Shown piece by piece: positions 1 to 8,891 of a DNA stretch of 64,000 nt. The translations under genes and the position numbers were made by a program. How positions within the stretch are numbered: position 1 is the first letter of the stretch; each line of letters opens with the position of its first letter. The notes beneath the pieces were generated by a model. It searched no databases and was not told where the DNA came from. It saw nothing but the letters and a program-made list of their open reading frames with translations. Source of the stretch: Allosphingosinicella indica (GTDB lineage: Bacteria; Pseudomonadota; Alphaproteobacteria; Sphingomonadales; Sphingomonadaceae). The DNA lies in NCBI RefSeq assembly GCF_900177405.1, contig NZ_LT840185.1, positions 2,099,501 through 2,163,500 on the forward strand, given 5' to 3'.

Positions 1-264
1 AGCCGCGCGATGGTGATCGATCCGACGACGCTCAGCGGCGACAAGGTCGTGTTCGGCGCGACCGTCCACCTGCTCGACGAGAACGACAAGAAGGTGAAAT
101 ACCAGATCGTCGGCGAGACGGAGGCGGACGCCAAGGTCGGCCGCATCTCCTACAATTCCCCGCTCGGCCGCGCGCTCATCGGCCGCAACGTCGGCGACGA
201 GGTGGAATTCTCGGCGCCGTCGGGCGATCGTTACTTCGAGATCGAGAAGCTCGAGTTCATCTGA
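1..264 (+). CDS. greA: Transcription elongation factor GreA, 3' part only
   Basis: GreA rescues backtracked RNA polymerase by stimulating transcript cleavage through its secondary channel. Only the C-terminal FKBP-like domain is inside the window; the reading frame is open from base 1, so the N-terminal coiled coil and true start lie upstream. Recognisable segments are [18 protein letters not shown], the [22 protein letters not shown] stretch and the C-terminal DEVEF and [10 protein letters not shown]. The internal ATG at base 10 is not the start. A rhomboid gene follows after 10 bases. Confidence 0.93.
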   Translation, partial: SRAMVIDPTTLSGDKVVFGATVHLLDENDKKVKYQIVGETEADAKVGRISYNSPLGRALIGRNVGDEVEFSAPSGDRYFEIEKLEFI

Positions 265-274
265 TCCCGGCCCG

Positions 275-916
275 GTGCGCACTCCGCAAAGCTGGCAGAA
301 CGCACGACTGACGCTGGTCTTCGCCGGCGCGAGCGCGGCGGCGTGGATCCTGGCGACCGCGCTCGGCCTCGATCAGATGGCGGCGGTGTGGGGTGGTTTC
401 ATCCCGGCGCGGTTCGACGGCGTGGCGAGTGAACTTCCGCTTGCACCCTTGGCGCTGACCCCGCTCACCGCGACGCTGGTCCACGGCGGCATCGTCCACC
501 TGGGTTTCAACCTGCTCATCCTGCTGTTCTGCGGCCGTGCGGTCGAAAGCATCATCGGCAGCCGCCAATATGCCGCGCTGTACCTGATCGGCGCCTATGC
601 TGCCGCCGCGGCGCATTACGCCTCCGATCCGCATTCGACGGTGCCGATGGTCGGCGCCAGCGGCGCGATCTCCGCGGTGATCGGCGCTTATGCGATCATG
701 TTCGGGCGCAATCGCGTGAAGGTCGCCAACCCGACGGCGGCGCTCTGGCTCAACGCGCTCTGGCTCGCCGCCGCATGGGTCGCGCTCCAGCTTCTCATCG
801 GCGCGACATTCGAGACGAGCGGCGCCCGCATCGCCATCGCCGCGCATATCGGCGGCTTTCTTGCCGGCCTGCTGCTCGCGAAACCGCTGCTCCTGCTGCG
901 CTATCGCGGAGCTTAA
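275..916 (+). CDS. Rhomboid-family intramembrane serine protease
   Basis: Multi-pass inner-membrane protease of 213 residues that would cleave transmembrane helices of client proteins. The active-site motif GASGAIS gives Ser129, and the second catalytic residue is His191 in AAHIGGFLAG; His70, His75 and Asn79 (HGGIVHLGFN) match the conserved helix-2 residues of the family. About six hydrophobic helices are visible. The start is GTG, 10 bases after the greA stop, suggesting cotranscription. Family assignment is firm; the substrate is unknown. Confidence 0.9.
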   Translation: MRTPQSWQNARLTLVFAGASAAAWILATALGLDQMAAVWGGFIPARFDGVASELPLAPLALTPLTATLVHGGIVHLGFNLLILLFCGRAVESIIGSRQYAALYLIGAYAAAAAHYASDPHSTVPMVGASGAISAVIGAYAIMFGRNRVKVANPTAALWLNALWLAAAWVALQLLIGATFETSGARIAIAAHIGGFLAGLLLAKPLLLLRYRGA

Positions 917-924
917 TCCCGCGT

Positions 925-1012
925 TCGTCACCCTGAACTTGTTTCAGGGTCCATTGAGGAGACGGTCGCGATCCTCACCGGCATGGATGCTGAAACAAGT
1001 TCAGCATGACGG
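925..1012. repeat. Paired intergenic palindromic repeat, sphingomonad REP-like
   Basis: Two 29-base arms lie in inverted orientation (925-953 and 984-1012). Each arm is itself a palindrome: CCCTGAA..TTCAGGG in the first and TGCTGAA..TTCAGCA in the second. The arms differ at both halves of the stem in a compensating way, so pairing is retained. Outer ends are CGTCA and TCCAT. The element sits between the rhomboid gene and the convergent DUF4170 gene, where it could act as a transcript-end hairpin. Similar elements are common between genes in sphingomonads. Confidence 0.8.
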
Positions 1013-1018
1013 AAGGAA

Positions 1019-1243
1019 TTACCCTTTTGCGTCCAGCTCCGGCTCGAGCAGACGGTGGAGGTGGACAACGACATATTTCATCTCGGCATCGTCGACCGTG
1101 CGCTGCGCCGCGGAGCGCCAAGCGTCCACCGCGCTCGCATAATCGGGATACATGCCGACGATATCGAGAGCCCCGAGGTCGACGAAATCGAGCCCGCGCG
1201 GATCGCGAACGCGGCCGCCGAACACCAGGTGCATCTTACTCAT
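1019..1243 (-). CDS. DUF4170 family small protein
   Basis: Soluble 74-residue protein resembling the alphaproteobacterial DUF4170 family, whose function is not known. It starts MSKMHLVFGGRV and contains DLGALDIVGMYPDYASAVDAWRSAAQ. I chose the ATG at 1243 over an upstream extension to 1312, because the extension is low-complexity proline/alanine and family members begin with the KMHLVFGG strand; an AAGAAG purine tract lies about ten bases upstream of this ATG. It has no signal peptide or membrane segment. Its stop is close to the palindromic repeat. Confidence 0.8.
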   Translation of the reverse strand: MSKMHLVFGGRVRDPRGLDFVDLGALDIVGMYPDYASAVDAWRSAAQRTVDDAEMKYVVVHLHRLLEPELDAKG

Positions 1244-1273
1244 GGAAAATATCTTCTTGGCTGAAGGGGGAAG

Positions 1274-1305
1274 GATCGGCGCCCGGTTAGGCGCGGGCGC
1301 CGATC
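1274..1305 (-). terminator. Probable terminator downstream of the MlaC-like gene
   Basis: A perfect 12-base stem (GATCGGCGCCCG with its complement) encloses an 8-base loop. It starts 22 bases beyond the stop of the MlaC-like gene. On the minus strand it is followed by a C/T-rich run rather than a clean T tract, so termination may be only partial. Confidence 0.5.
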
Positions 1306-1326
1306 GGTTCAACCCCGCCGCGGCCG

Positions 1327-1926
1327 CTAGCCGCGCTTCTTCATGAATTCGACGAGCGCATCGAAGCCGTTGCGCTGCGCATAGCTGTTGAAATCGGCCG
1401 CCTGCGACATCGCCAGGTTGACGCCGCCCACGGTCAGATTGTTGACCTTATAGGCATTGCCGACCTTGGTGAGCGACCAGATGACGTTCACCGGGCGCGC
1501 TCCGGGCCTGGTGACTGTGCTGAGCACGGCGGCGCCGTTGCCCTGGTTCTGCACACGCACCACCTTCAGGTCCGCTCCCGAATAATCGTATAGCCGGTCG
1601 GCATAGGTGCCGATGATGAAATTGGGGAAGGCGGCCTTGTAGGCAGCATATTGCGCCTGGCTGATCTTGGGGCGCCATTGCTGGATCAGCCGGTCGCCGA
1701 TCGCATCCACCGCGAAATGCTGGGCGAGGAGGGCACGGAACTGGCCGCGCGCCGCCTGGCGGTTGCCCTTGAGCGCGCCAAAGCCGCGATCGGCGATGGC
1801 ATCGACGAACTTGCCGGGATCGGTGTTGGGGATCGCCTGCGCAGCGGCGGGCGCGAAAGCGGCAGGCGCGGCGATGCCCGCGAGGGCGACGCCGGCAGCG
1901 GCGAGGAGACGGGAAGCACGGTTCAT
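1327..1926 (-). CDS. MlaC/Ttg2D-family phospholipid-binding periplasmic protein
   Basis: Exported 199-residue protein of the MlaC (toluene tolerance Ttg2) family, which ferries phospholipids across the periplasm between outer-membrane and inner-membrane Mla complexes. An N-terminal signal peptide (MNRASRLLAAAGVALAG, cleavage probably after AAAQA) precedes the domain, with FVDAIADRGFGAL, FRALLAQHF and YKVNNLTVGGVNLAMSQAADFNS typical of the fold. ATG at 1926 is preferred over 1935 because GGAG is ten bases upstream of 1926 but directly against 1935. No mlaD, mlaE or mlaF lies in the window. Confidence 0.85.
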   Translation of the reverse strand: MNRASRLLAAAGVALAGIAAPAAFAPAAAQAIPNTDPGKFVDAIADRGFGALKGNRQAARGQFRALLAQHFAVDAIGDRLIQQWRPKISQAQYAAYKAAFPNFIIGTYADRLYDYSGADLKVVRVQNQGNGAAVLSTVTRPGARPVNVIWSLTKVGNAYKVNNLTVGGVNLAMSQAADFNSYAQRNGFDALVEFMKKRG

Positions 1927-1952
1927 TTCAAGCATACTCCGGATGGATGAGA

Positions 1953-1989
1953 GAGGGGCCGCAAGCGCGGAAAACGCTCGCGGCCCCTC
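1953..1989 (-). terminator. Hairpin terminator of the envelope-protein cluster
   Basis: A 15-base stem with one mismatch (left arm begins GAGGGGCCGC) and a 7-base loop rich in A. It lies just beyond the stop of the last gene of the 2008-3833 cluster. Minus-strand sequence after it is pyrimidine-rich (CTCTCTC) without a strong T run. Confidence 0.5.
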
Positions 1990-2007
1990 ATGATTAATGC
2001 GTCGAGA

Positions 2008-2496
2008 TCAATGGGTAGTCGTGCCGCCGACCGTACCGCGGGCGGCCTTGGCGGAGGATTTCGCCGCCGCGCGCGCACCATCGGCGAGTTCGGTGAACTT
2101 CTGACGCGCGGTCTCCTTGTTGAGGCCGAGCTCGTCGAGCTTGCGGGTGCCCTCGGTGCGGGCGGCCTTGGCCGCGTCGCGCGCAGTGTCGCGGATGCGC
2201 TGGCCGAGCGCGCCGAGCGTCTTGTCCTCCTGGCGGGTGCGCGGCAGCAAGGCGGCGATCAACGCGCCGACCGCGATACCGCCGATAAGCGCGGCGCCGG
2301 GATTGCTGTCGATGCCTTCCTTTGTGCTGTCATAGGCCTCATGCGCCCGCTGGCGCGCCGCCTGGTAGGCTGCGCTGGTCTTCTCCCGCGCTGATTCGTA
2401 CACCTCGTTCGCGTTCGTCTTCACGCTTTCCAGCGCGTGCGCCGCGCGGCTTTCGTCCTGCGCCTCGGGCCGGTTTTCGGTTTCGGTCGTCATCAT
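2008..2496 (-). CDS. DUF883/ElaB-like membrane-anchored helical protein
   Basis: Protein of 162 residues dominated by charged alanine-rich amphipathic helices around one short membrane segment, NPGAALIGGIAVGALIAALL, with a glycine-zipper pattern. This layout resembles YqjD/ElaB/DUF883 proteins, inner-membrane proteins linked to stationary phase and ribosome tethering in enterobacteria, although here the segment is central. Two adjacent ATG codons start it; AAGGAG lies six bases upstream of the first. The first 158 bases overlap the end of the DUF3618 gene in another frame. Function is inferred only. Confidence 0.65.
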   Translation of the reverse strand: MMTTETENRPEAQDESRAAHALESVKTNANEVYESAREKTSAAYQAARQRAHEAYDSTKEGIDSNPGAALIGGIAVGALIAALLPRTRQEDKTLGALGQRIRDTARDAAKAARTEGTRKLDELGLNKETARQKFTELADGARAAAKSSAKAARGTVGGTTTH

Positions 2497-2857
2497 GCTG
2501 CTCCTTGCTTTCGGCCCCGGGGGCAGGGGCTATCGGCTCTGCGGACGCCGTGTCCGCGTCTTGCTCATCTTCGGATGAGCGGTTCCTGAATTTGTTGAAC
2601 GCTGCCATGATCGGCCCGCGCGCCAGGAACAGCGCCGCCGCGGCGGCGGCGCCCGACACGGCGGCAGGCCGCTCCTTGACCGCCTGGATCGCACCATCAG
2701 CGATCTCGGCACTCTTGCCTTTGACGCCGCGCAGCGCATGGCTGACGATATAATCGGGCGTCAGCCGCACCTGCAGCGCCTCGATCGTCGATGCGAGCTC
2801 CCGGTGCGCGCGGATCTGGTTGGCCTTTGCCGCGGCGAGCGCCTGCGCATGCGTCAT
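2339..2857 (-). CDS. DUF3618 domain protein
   Basis: Protein of 172 residues with an N-terminal DUF3618-like region: HRELASTIEALQVRLTPDYIVSHALRGVKG, a typical pattern in which a short helical domain precedes a membrane segment (residues about 67-85, AAVSGAAAAAALFLARGPIMAAF). The C-terminal half is highly charged and probably disordered. The start ATG overlaps the stop of the holin-like gene by 4 bases. The last 158 bases also encode the start of the next protein in another frame, which is unusually long for a bacterial overlap. Confidence 0.75.
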   Translation of the reverse strand: MTHAQALAAAKANQIRAHRELASTIEALQVRLTPDYIVSHALRGVKGKSAEIADGAIQAVKERPAAVSGAAAAAALFLARGPIMAAFNKFRNRSSEDEQDADTASAEPIAPAPGAESKEQHDDDRNRKPARGAGRKPRGARAGKREDERERGVRISAGEDQRSLPGGAPAGA

Positions 2858-3237
2858 GTCGTCCGCTCCGCCTCGGCCAAGAGCGCCTGCTCTTCCGGAT
2901 CACCGGCCAGAAGCGCGACGCGCCCCATCCCGAAGCGGAACAGCGCCAAGGCGATACCGCCCAGCACGACCAGCAGCGCGATACCGGCCAGCACCGGCCC
3001 GATCAGCGGCGCGAGACCCAGCACCAGCCCTACCGCCAATGCGATCAGCGCCGTATTGCCGAGCACTACAGCCACCGCGAGCGCGGCCATGCCAGACCGC
3101 GCGCGGGCAACACGATAGGCCGCAAGCTGGCGGTAGAAGGCGACTTCGCCGCGCGCCACCGCCTTGCCGTCGTCGATCAGCTTGCCGACAAGATCGCTTA
3201 CGCTGCGCTCGTCGGGATTTGGGCCGGCTGGGTCCAA
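2854..3237 (-). CDS. Phage holin-family (DUF1469-like) membrane protein
   Basis: Small inner-membrane protein of 127 residues: a cytoplasmic amphipathic N-terminus (VSDLVGKLIDDGKAVARGEVAFYRQ) and two hydrophobic helices joined by a short glycine/proline turn. Despite the family name these chromosomal proteins are not lysis holins; they occur with DUF3618 and DUF883-like genes in alphaproteobacteria. The start is TTG, 2 bases after the preceding stop; no ATG or GTG offers an alternative that keeps the domain. It overlaps the DUF3618 gene by 4 bases, indicating one operon. Confidence 0.75.
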   Translation of the reverse strand: MDPAGPNPDERSVSDLVGKLIDDGKAVARGEVAFYRQLAAYRVARARSGMAALAVAVVLGNTALIALAVGLVLGLAPLIGPVLAGIALLVVLGGIALALFRFGMGRVALLAGDPEEQALLAEAERTT

Positions 3238-3239
3238 CG

Positions 3240-3833
3240 TCAGGCCTCGGGCGTCTTGGTGCGCTTGGCGCTGGTCACTCGCGGCGGGGCGCCTTCCTCG
3301 TCCTGCTTGGCATCGTCGAGCCCGGCCTTGACCAGCCGCACGACGGCGAAGCCGACCGCGGCTGCGATGCCGATGGCAACCGCGGGGCTATTGCGGACGA
3401 GATTGCGCGCATCGTCGTAGAGTTCGTCGACGTCCTTGTTGCGCAAAGAATCGGCGAAGCCGGAGACGGCATCGGCTGCGCTGCGGGCATATTTGCCATA
3501 TTCCGCGCCCAGCTTCTCGTCGATCGAACCGGCGGCATCATTCACCGCGCGCGAAAATTCATCGAGCGCGCCGACCGCGCGGCCCTTACCGTCCACGGCA
3601 TATTCGCGGACCTTCTCCCCAGCCTGACCTTTCAGCAACTGCGCACTGTCGCGCACCTGCGCCTTGAGGCGCTGGGTCGCCGCGCCGAAATCGCCGGACG
3701 CGGCGCCGCCGGTATCGTCGCCGCGGCTCGCGCCGCCGACAAAGCCGGTCTCGGTATCGGTCGAGCGGGTACGCGCCGCGCCCTGCACGATGTGGTCGGT
3801 GCCTTCCGGCAGCTCGGAATTGCGTGGGGGCAT
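3240..3833 (-). CDS. Hypothetical membrane-anchored helical protein, first gene of the cluster
   Basis: Protein of 197 residues. Residues 1-50 are polar and probably disordered. Then comes a helical region (QVRDSAQLLKGQAGEKVREYA, ARSAADAVSGFADSLRNKD), and near the C-terminus a single membrane helix (NSPAVAIGIAAAVGFAVVRLV). ATG at 3833 is chosen because GGGAGA lies seven bases upstream; the frame runs further back to 3956 but that part is arginine/cysteine-rich noise. It heads the four-gene cluster and is divergent from eno. It resembles its DUF883-like neighbour in layout. Confidence 0.7.
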   Translation of the reverse strand: MPPRNSELPEGTDHIVQGAARTRSTDTETGFVGGASRGDDTGGAASGDFGAATQRLKAQVRDSAQLLKGQAGEKVREYAVDGKGRAVGALDEFSRAVNDAAGSIDEKLGAEYGKYARSAADAVSGFADSLRNKDVDELYDDARNLVRNSPAVAIGIAAAVGFAVVRLVKAGLDDAKQDEEGAPPRVTSAKRTKTPEA

Positions 3834-3939
3834 GTGTATTCTCCCGTCTCTCGTGTCCTTGTCGCGTTCAACACCTGCCCGGCAGCATCCGTTCCGGCGA
3901 TCCGAGACGAAAGTTGCGCCGCACAAGACGCGCCGATAA

Positions 3940-5269
<1,330 letters not shown>

Positions 5270-5271
<2 letters not shown>

Positions 5272-5293
5272 TTCGGCACGCGTTAACTGATTC
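5270..5293. promoter_or_regulatory. Two GANTC sites flanking GTTAAC in the eno-ftsB gap
   Basis: GATTC occurs at 5270-5274 and 5289-5293, with GTTAAC at 5282-5287 between them. GANTC is the target of the alphaproteobacterial methyltransferase CcrM, which with GcrA controls cell-division genes. A regulatory role for this arrangement is inference. Confidence 0.3.
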
Positions 5294-5302
5294 TGTCGGC
5301 TC

Positions 5303-5614
5303 ATGGTTGCCGCCCGCACTCTTGGCCTCATCAAACGCGCCGCGCTGCCCGCGCTGGCGGTGCTGATCATCGCCAATTTCCTGGGTTATGCGGTGGTCGG
5401 ATCGAACGGCGTGCTGGCGTGGGGCGATTATCGCCGCGCCAAAGAGCAGAAGAAGGTCGAGCTCGCGCAGCTCCAGGCCGAACAGAAGCGCCTTCACCAT
5501 CGCTCGGAGCTGCTCGATCCCAAGAGCGCCGATCCCGATCTTGCCGACGAGATGGTGCGCACCCAGCTCGGCCTCGTCCGTCCCGACGAAGTGATCATCC
5601 CCCTCAAGGATTGA
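5303..5614 (+). CDS. ftsB: Septum formation initiator FtsB (DivIC family)
   Basis: Bitopic division protein of 103 residues that bridges FtsL, FtsQ and the FtsWI synthase at the septum. A membrane helix spans about residues 14-34 (LPALAVLIIANFLGYAVVG), followed by the coiled coil RAKEQKKVELAQLQAEQKRLHHRSELL and a C-terminal conserved segment with DPDLADEMVRTQLGLVRPDEVIIPL. Its place between eno and pdhA is the usual alphaproteobacterial location. The gap upstream carries paired GANTC sites. Confidence 0.93.
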   Translation: MVAARTLGLIKRAALPALAVLIIANFLGYAVVGSNGVLAWGDYRRAKEQKKVELAQLQAEQKRLHHRSELLDPKSADPDLADEMVRTQLGLVRPDEVIIPLKD

Positions 5615-5703
5615 CCCCGTCGCTACGGCGCGGCGGTTGCCACTCCTTTCGTTTGCCGCCATAGACGCGGCAGCCTGAGAACAGACAAGGGAGAGGCCCC
5701 GCC

Positions 5704-6780
5704 GTGGCCAAGCCAGCAGCCAAGCGCGCCGCAAAGCCGGCGTCCAAGCCCGCCGCGGCCGCGCCGCCCGCCCAGCCCAATCGCGAACGTCCGCCCGAAC
5801 CCAAGCGTTACGAGGCGTCGAAGGACGAACTGCTCGAATTCTACCGTCAGATGCTGCTCATCCGCCGCTTCGAGGAGCGCGCGGGCCAGCTCTACGGCCT
5901 CGGCCTGATCGGCGGCTTCTGCCACCTCTACATCGGTCAGGAAGCGGTCGCCGTCGGCCTCCAGTCGGCGCTCGAAGTCGGCAAGGACAGCGTCATCACG
6001 GGTTACCGCGATCACGGCCACATGCTCGCCTACGGCATCGACCCCAAGGTCATCATGGCGGAGCTGACCGGGCGCGAGGCCGGGATCTCCAAGGGCAAGG
6101 GCGGCTCGATGCACATGTTCAGCGTCGAGCATCGTTTCTACGGCGGCCACGGCATCGTCGGTGCGCAGGTCAGCCTCGGCACCGGCCTTGCCTTCAAGCA
6201 CAAGTACAGCGGCGACGGTGGCGTCTGCATGGCCTATTTCGGCGATGGCGCGGCGAACCAGGGGCAGGTCTACGAGAGCTTCAACATGGCGGAGCTGTGG
6301 AAGCTCCCCATCATCTTCGTCATCGAAAACAACCAATATGCGATGGGGACGAGCGTCAACCGCTCGTCGGCGGAAGACCAGCTTTACCGCCGCGGCGAGA
6401 GCTTCCGCATCCCCGGCATTCAGGTCGACGGGATGGACGTGCTCGCGGTGCGCGGCGCCGCCGAGACGGCGATCGAATGGGTACGATCAGGCAAGGGGCC
6501 GGTGCTGCTCGAGCTCAAGACCTATCGCTACCGCGGCCATTCGATGTCCGATCCGGCGAAATACCGATCGCGCGAGGAAGTGCAATCGGTGCGCGAAAAG
6601 TCCGATCCGATCGATCATGCCAAGCGCGAGCTGGAAGCGATAGGGGTCGGCGAGGACGCGCTGAAGGCGCTCGACAAGCAGATCCGCGACATCGTCGTCG
6701 AGGCTGCCGATTTCGCCGAGCAATCGCCCGAGCCGGAAGCGTCCGAGCTCTACACCGACGTCCTGGTCGAGGACTACTGA
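5704..6780 (+). CDS. pdhA: Pyruvate dehydrogenase E1 component, alpha subunit
   Basis: Thiamine diphosphate-dependent alpha subunit of the E1 heterotetramer, which decarboxylates pyruvate for acetyl-CoA formation. The protein has 358 residues, with an alanine/lysine/proline-rich N-terminal extension of about 35 residues. The ThDP motif reads GDGAANQG and ends in [33 protein letters not shown] and the phosphorylation-loop-like [16 protein letters not shown] are typical. The start is GTG with GGGAGAGG upstream. The stop overlaps the ATG of pdhB (TGATG). Confidence 0.97.
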   Translation: MAKPAAKRAAKPASKPAAAAPPAQPNRERPPEPKRYEASKDELLEFYRQMLLIRRFEERAGQLYGLGLIGGFCHLYIGQEAVAVGLQSALEVGKDSVITGYRDHGHMLAYGIDPKVIMAELTGREAGISKGKGGSMHMFSVEHRFYGGHGIVGAQVSLGTGLAFKHKYSGDGGVCMAYFGDGAANQGQVYESFNMAELWKLPIIFVIENNQYAMGTSVNRSSAEDQLYRRGESFRIPGIQVDGMDVLAVRGAAETAIEWVRSGKGPVLLELKTYRYRGHSMSDPAKYRSREEVQSVREKSDPIDHAKRELEAIGVGEDALKALDKQIRDIVVEAADFAEQSPEPEASELYTDVLVEDY

Positions 6781-8210
6781 TGCCGATCGAACTCAAGATG
6801 CCCGCGCTTTCCCCGACCATGGAGGAAGGCACGCTCGCGAAATGGCTCGTCAAGGAAGGCGACAGCGTCGCGTCCGGCGACGTGATCGCCGAGATCGAGA
6901 CCGACAAGGCGACGATGGAGTTCGAAGCGGTCGACGAAGGCACCGTCGCGAAGATCCTCATCCCCGAAGGCAGTGACGGAGTGAAGGTGGGCGAGGTCAT
7001 CGCGATCCTCGCCGCCGAAGGCGAAGACGCCAGCGCCGCATCCGCGGGCAAGGCCGAAGAAGCGCCGAAGGTTGCCGAGGGCGCGCAGCGTGACGACGGA
7101 GAGAAGCCGAAGGCGCCTGCGCCGGAATCGGGCGAGCCGCATCGGATGGAAACCGGCGCGCGCGATCTCGTCGCGTCGGTCGAGAAGACCGAAGTCGCCG
7201 ATCCCGACGTCCCCAAAGGCACCGAGATGGTGAAGACCACGGTGCGCGAGGCTTTGCGTGACGCGATGGCGGAGGAAATGCGCGCCGACGACCGCGTTTT
7301 CGTGATGGGTGAGGAAGTCGCCGAATATCAGGGCGCCTACAAGGTGACCCAAGGCCTGCTCGACGAGTTCGGCGCGCGCCGTGTCATCGATACGCCGATC
7401 ACCGAATATGGCTTTGCCGGCGTCGGCTCGGGCGCGGCGATGGGCGGCCTCAAGCCCATCATCGAGTTCATGACCTTCAATTTCGCGATGCAGGCGATCG
7501 ATCACATCATCAATTCGGCGGCCAAGACCAACTACATGTCCGGTGGCCAGATGCGCTGCCCGATCGTGTTCCGCGGCCCCAATGGCGCCGCCGCCCGCGT
7601 CGCCGCCCAGCACAGCCAGAATTACGGGCCCTGGTATGCCAGCGTGCCGGGCCTCATCGTCATCGCGCCCTACAGCGCGGCCGATGCCAAGGGGCTGCTC
7701 AAGGCCGCGATCCGAAGCGAGGATCCGGTCGTTTTCCTCGAGAACGAACTGCTCTACGGCCAGAGCTTCGAGGTCCCCAAGCTCGACGATTACGTGCTTC
7801 CCATCGGCAAGGCGCGGGTGGCACGCGCGGGCAAGGACGTGACGATCGTCAGCTATTCGATCGGCGTCGGCGTCTCGCTCGATGCGGCCAACACGCTGGC
7901 GGAGGAGGGGATCGAGGCCGAAGTGATCGATCTGCGCACGCTCCGCCCGCTCGATCGCAAGACGGTCCTCAAGAGCCTCGCCAAGACCAACCGCATGGTC
8001 GTCGTCGAGGAAGGCTGGCCGGTCTGCTCGATCGCCTCGGAGATCATGGCAATCGCGATGGAAGAAGGGTTCGACGATCTCGACGCGCCGGTGCTGCGCG
8101 TCACCAATGTCGACGTGCCGCTGCCCTATGCCGCGAATCTCGAGAAGCTTGCGCTGATCAAGGCCGCCGATGTCGTGAAGGCAGCGAAGACGGTCTGCTA
8201 CAAGGGGTGA
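6780..8210 (+). CDS. pdhB: Pyruvate dehydrogenase E1 component, beta subunit with N-terminal lipoyl domain
   Basis: Beta subunit of E1, 476 residues. Residues 1-80 form a biotinyl-lipoyl domain ([17 protein letters not shown]; lipoylated Lys43 in ETDKATME). A linker rich in Ala, Glu and Pro follows, and the transketolase-like domain begins near residue 145 ([29 protein letters not shown]). This fusion is a known alphaproteobacterial arrangement. The start is the ATG overlapping the pdhA stop; an open frame runs further upstream but lies inside pdhA. No E2 (pdhC) or E3 gene follows: a convergent gene ends one base later. Confidence 0.97.
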   Translation: MPIELKMPALSPTMEEGTLAKWLVKEGDSVASGDVIAEIETDKATMEFEAVDEGTVAKILIPEGSDGVKVGEVIAILAAEGEDASAASAGKAEEAPKVAEGAQRDDGEKPKAPAPESGEPHRMETGARDLVASVEKTEVADPDVPKGTEMVKTTVREALRDAMAEEMRADDRVFVMGEEVAEYQGAYKVTQGLLDEFGARRVIDTPITEYGFAGVGSGAAMGGLKPIIEFMTFNFAMQAIDHIINSAAKTNYMSGGQMRCPIVFRGPNGAAARVAAQHSQNYGPWYASVPGLIVIAPYSAADAKGLLKAAIRSEDPVVFLENELLYGQSFEVPKLDDYVLPIGKARVARAGKDVTIVSYSIGVGVSLDAANTLAEEGIEAEVIDLRTLRPLDRKTVLKSLAKTNRMVVVEEGWPVCSIASEIMAIAMEEGFDDLDAPVLRVTNVDVPLPYAANLEKLALIKAADVVKAAKTVCYKG

Positions 8211-8891
8211 TCAGCCCCCGCAGGCCGCGACCGGCACGGTCGCGCCATTGCGGATCACCTGATCGTTGCGCTGCCGGACATTGAACGCGCTGGTATAGCG
8301 GATCTGCTGCCCGAGCAGCGTCGATCCGGCGACCAGCGGTTGATAATTGTACACGACCTCGGCGATCATCACCGCCGTTCCGCTTTGCGCCGCGATGCGG
8401 TTCCCGGCCGGACCGAAGCCGGTGACGCTGGTGAAGCGCGCCTGGCTGCTCGGCCGCGTCCGCTCGGTGCCGTTGGTGATGATGTTGCCGTTCTGGTCCA
8501 TCGGCCGGCCGTAGCTCGGTGCGACCCTCAGATCGCCCGTGCAGCGCTGCCAGCGGATCCACTGGTTGGTACCGTTGGTGTGCGGCTCGACGCTGTAGAT
8601 GATGATCCGGCCGTTTTCCTTGAAATCGATCGACTCGCCCGCCTTCAGCGCGCCCGCGAACAGCTCGTTGATGTCCGCCTCGTCGATCGAATCGCGCGCA
8701 CGCGACGCATTGTCGGCGGCGAGCATGGCGATGTTGCTGACCTTGAGGTGCGCCAGCATGAGATTGGCGGTCTCCATACCGACCAGCCCGAGCGTCAGCA
8801 CCGCCGGCAGCGCCATAGCGAACTCGACCATCGCGAGCCCGCTGTCGCAGCGGCCGAGCGGCGTGATGCGGCGGCGGAGCGCGCTCAGCAT
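8211..8891 (-). CDS. TadE-like pilus assembly protein
   Basis: Protein of 226 residues with the TadE-like N-terminus: a short basic leader, then CDSGLAMVEFAMALPAVLTLGLVGMETANLML, in which the Glu of MVEFAMALP matches the conserved pseudopilin position. TadE proteins are minor pseudopilins of the Tad/Flp secretion system. It is the last of three linked genes; its start overlaps the stop of the preceding TadE-like gene by 7 bases. Its stop abuts the convergent pdhB stop with no spacer (TGATCA). Confidence 0.82.
   Translation of the reverse strand: MLSALRRRITPLGRCDSGLAMVEFAMALPAVLTLGLVGMETANLMLAHLKVSNIAMLAADNASRARDSIDEADINELFAGALKAGESIDFKENGRIIIYSVEPHTNGTNQWIRWQRCTGDLRVAPSYGRPMDQNGNIITNGTERTRPSSQARFTSVTGFGPAGNRIAAQSGTAVMIAEVVYNYQPLVAGSTLLGQQIRYTSAFNVRQRNDQVIRNGATVPVAACGG

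Noticed and set aside
2854-3237. Holin-like gene as a sign of a prophage
   Set aside because: No lysin, terminase, capsid, integrase or tail gene is nearby; the protein belongs to a chromosomal membrane family that travels with DUF3618.
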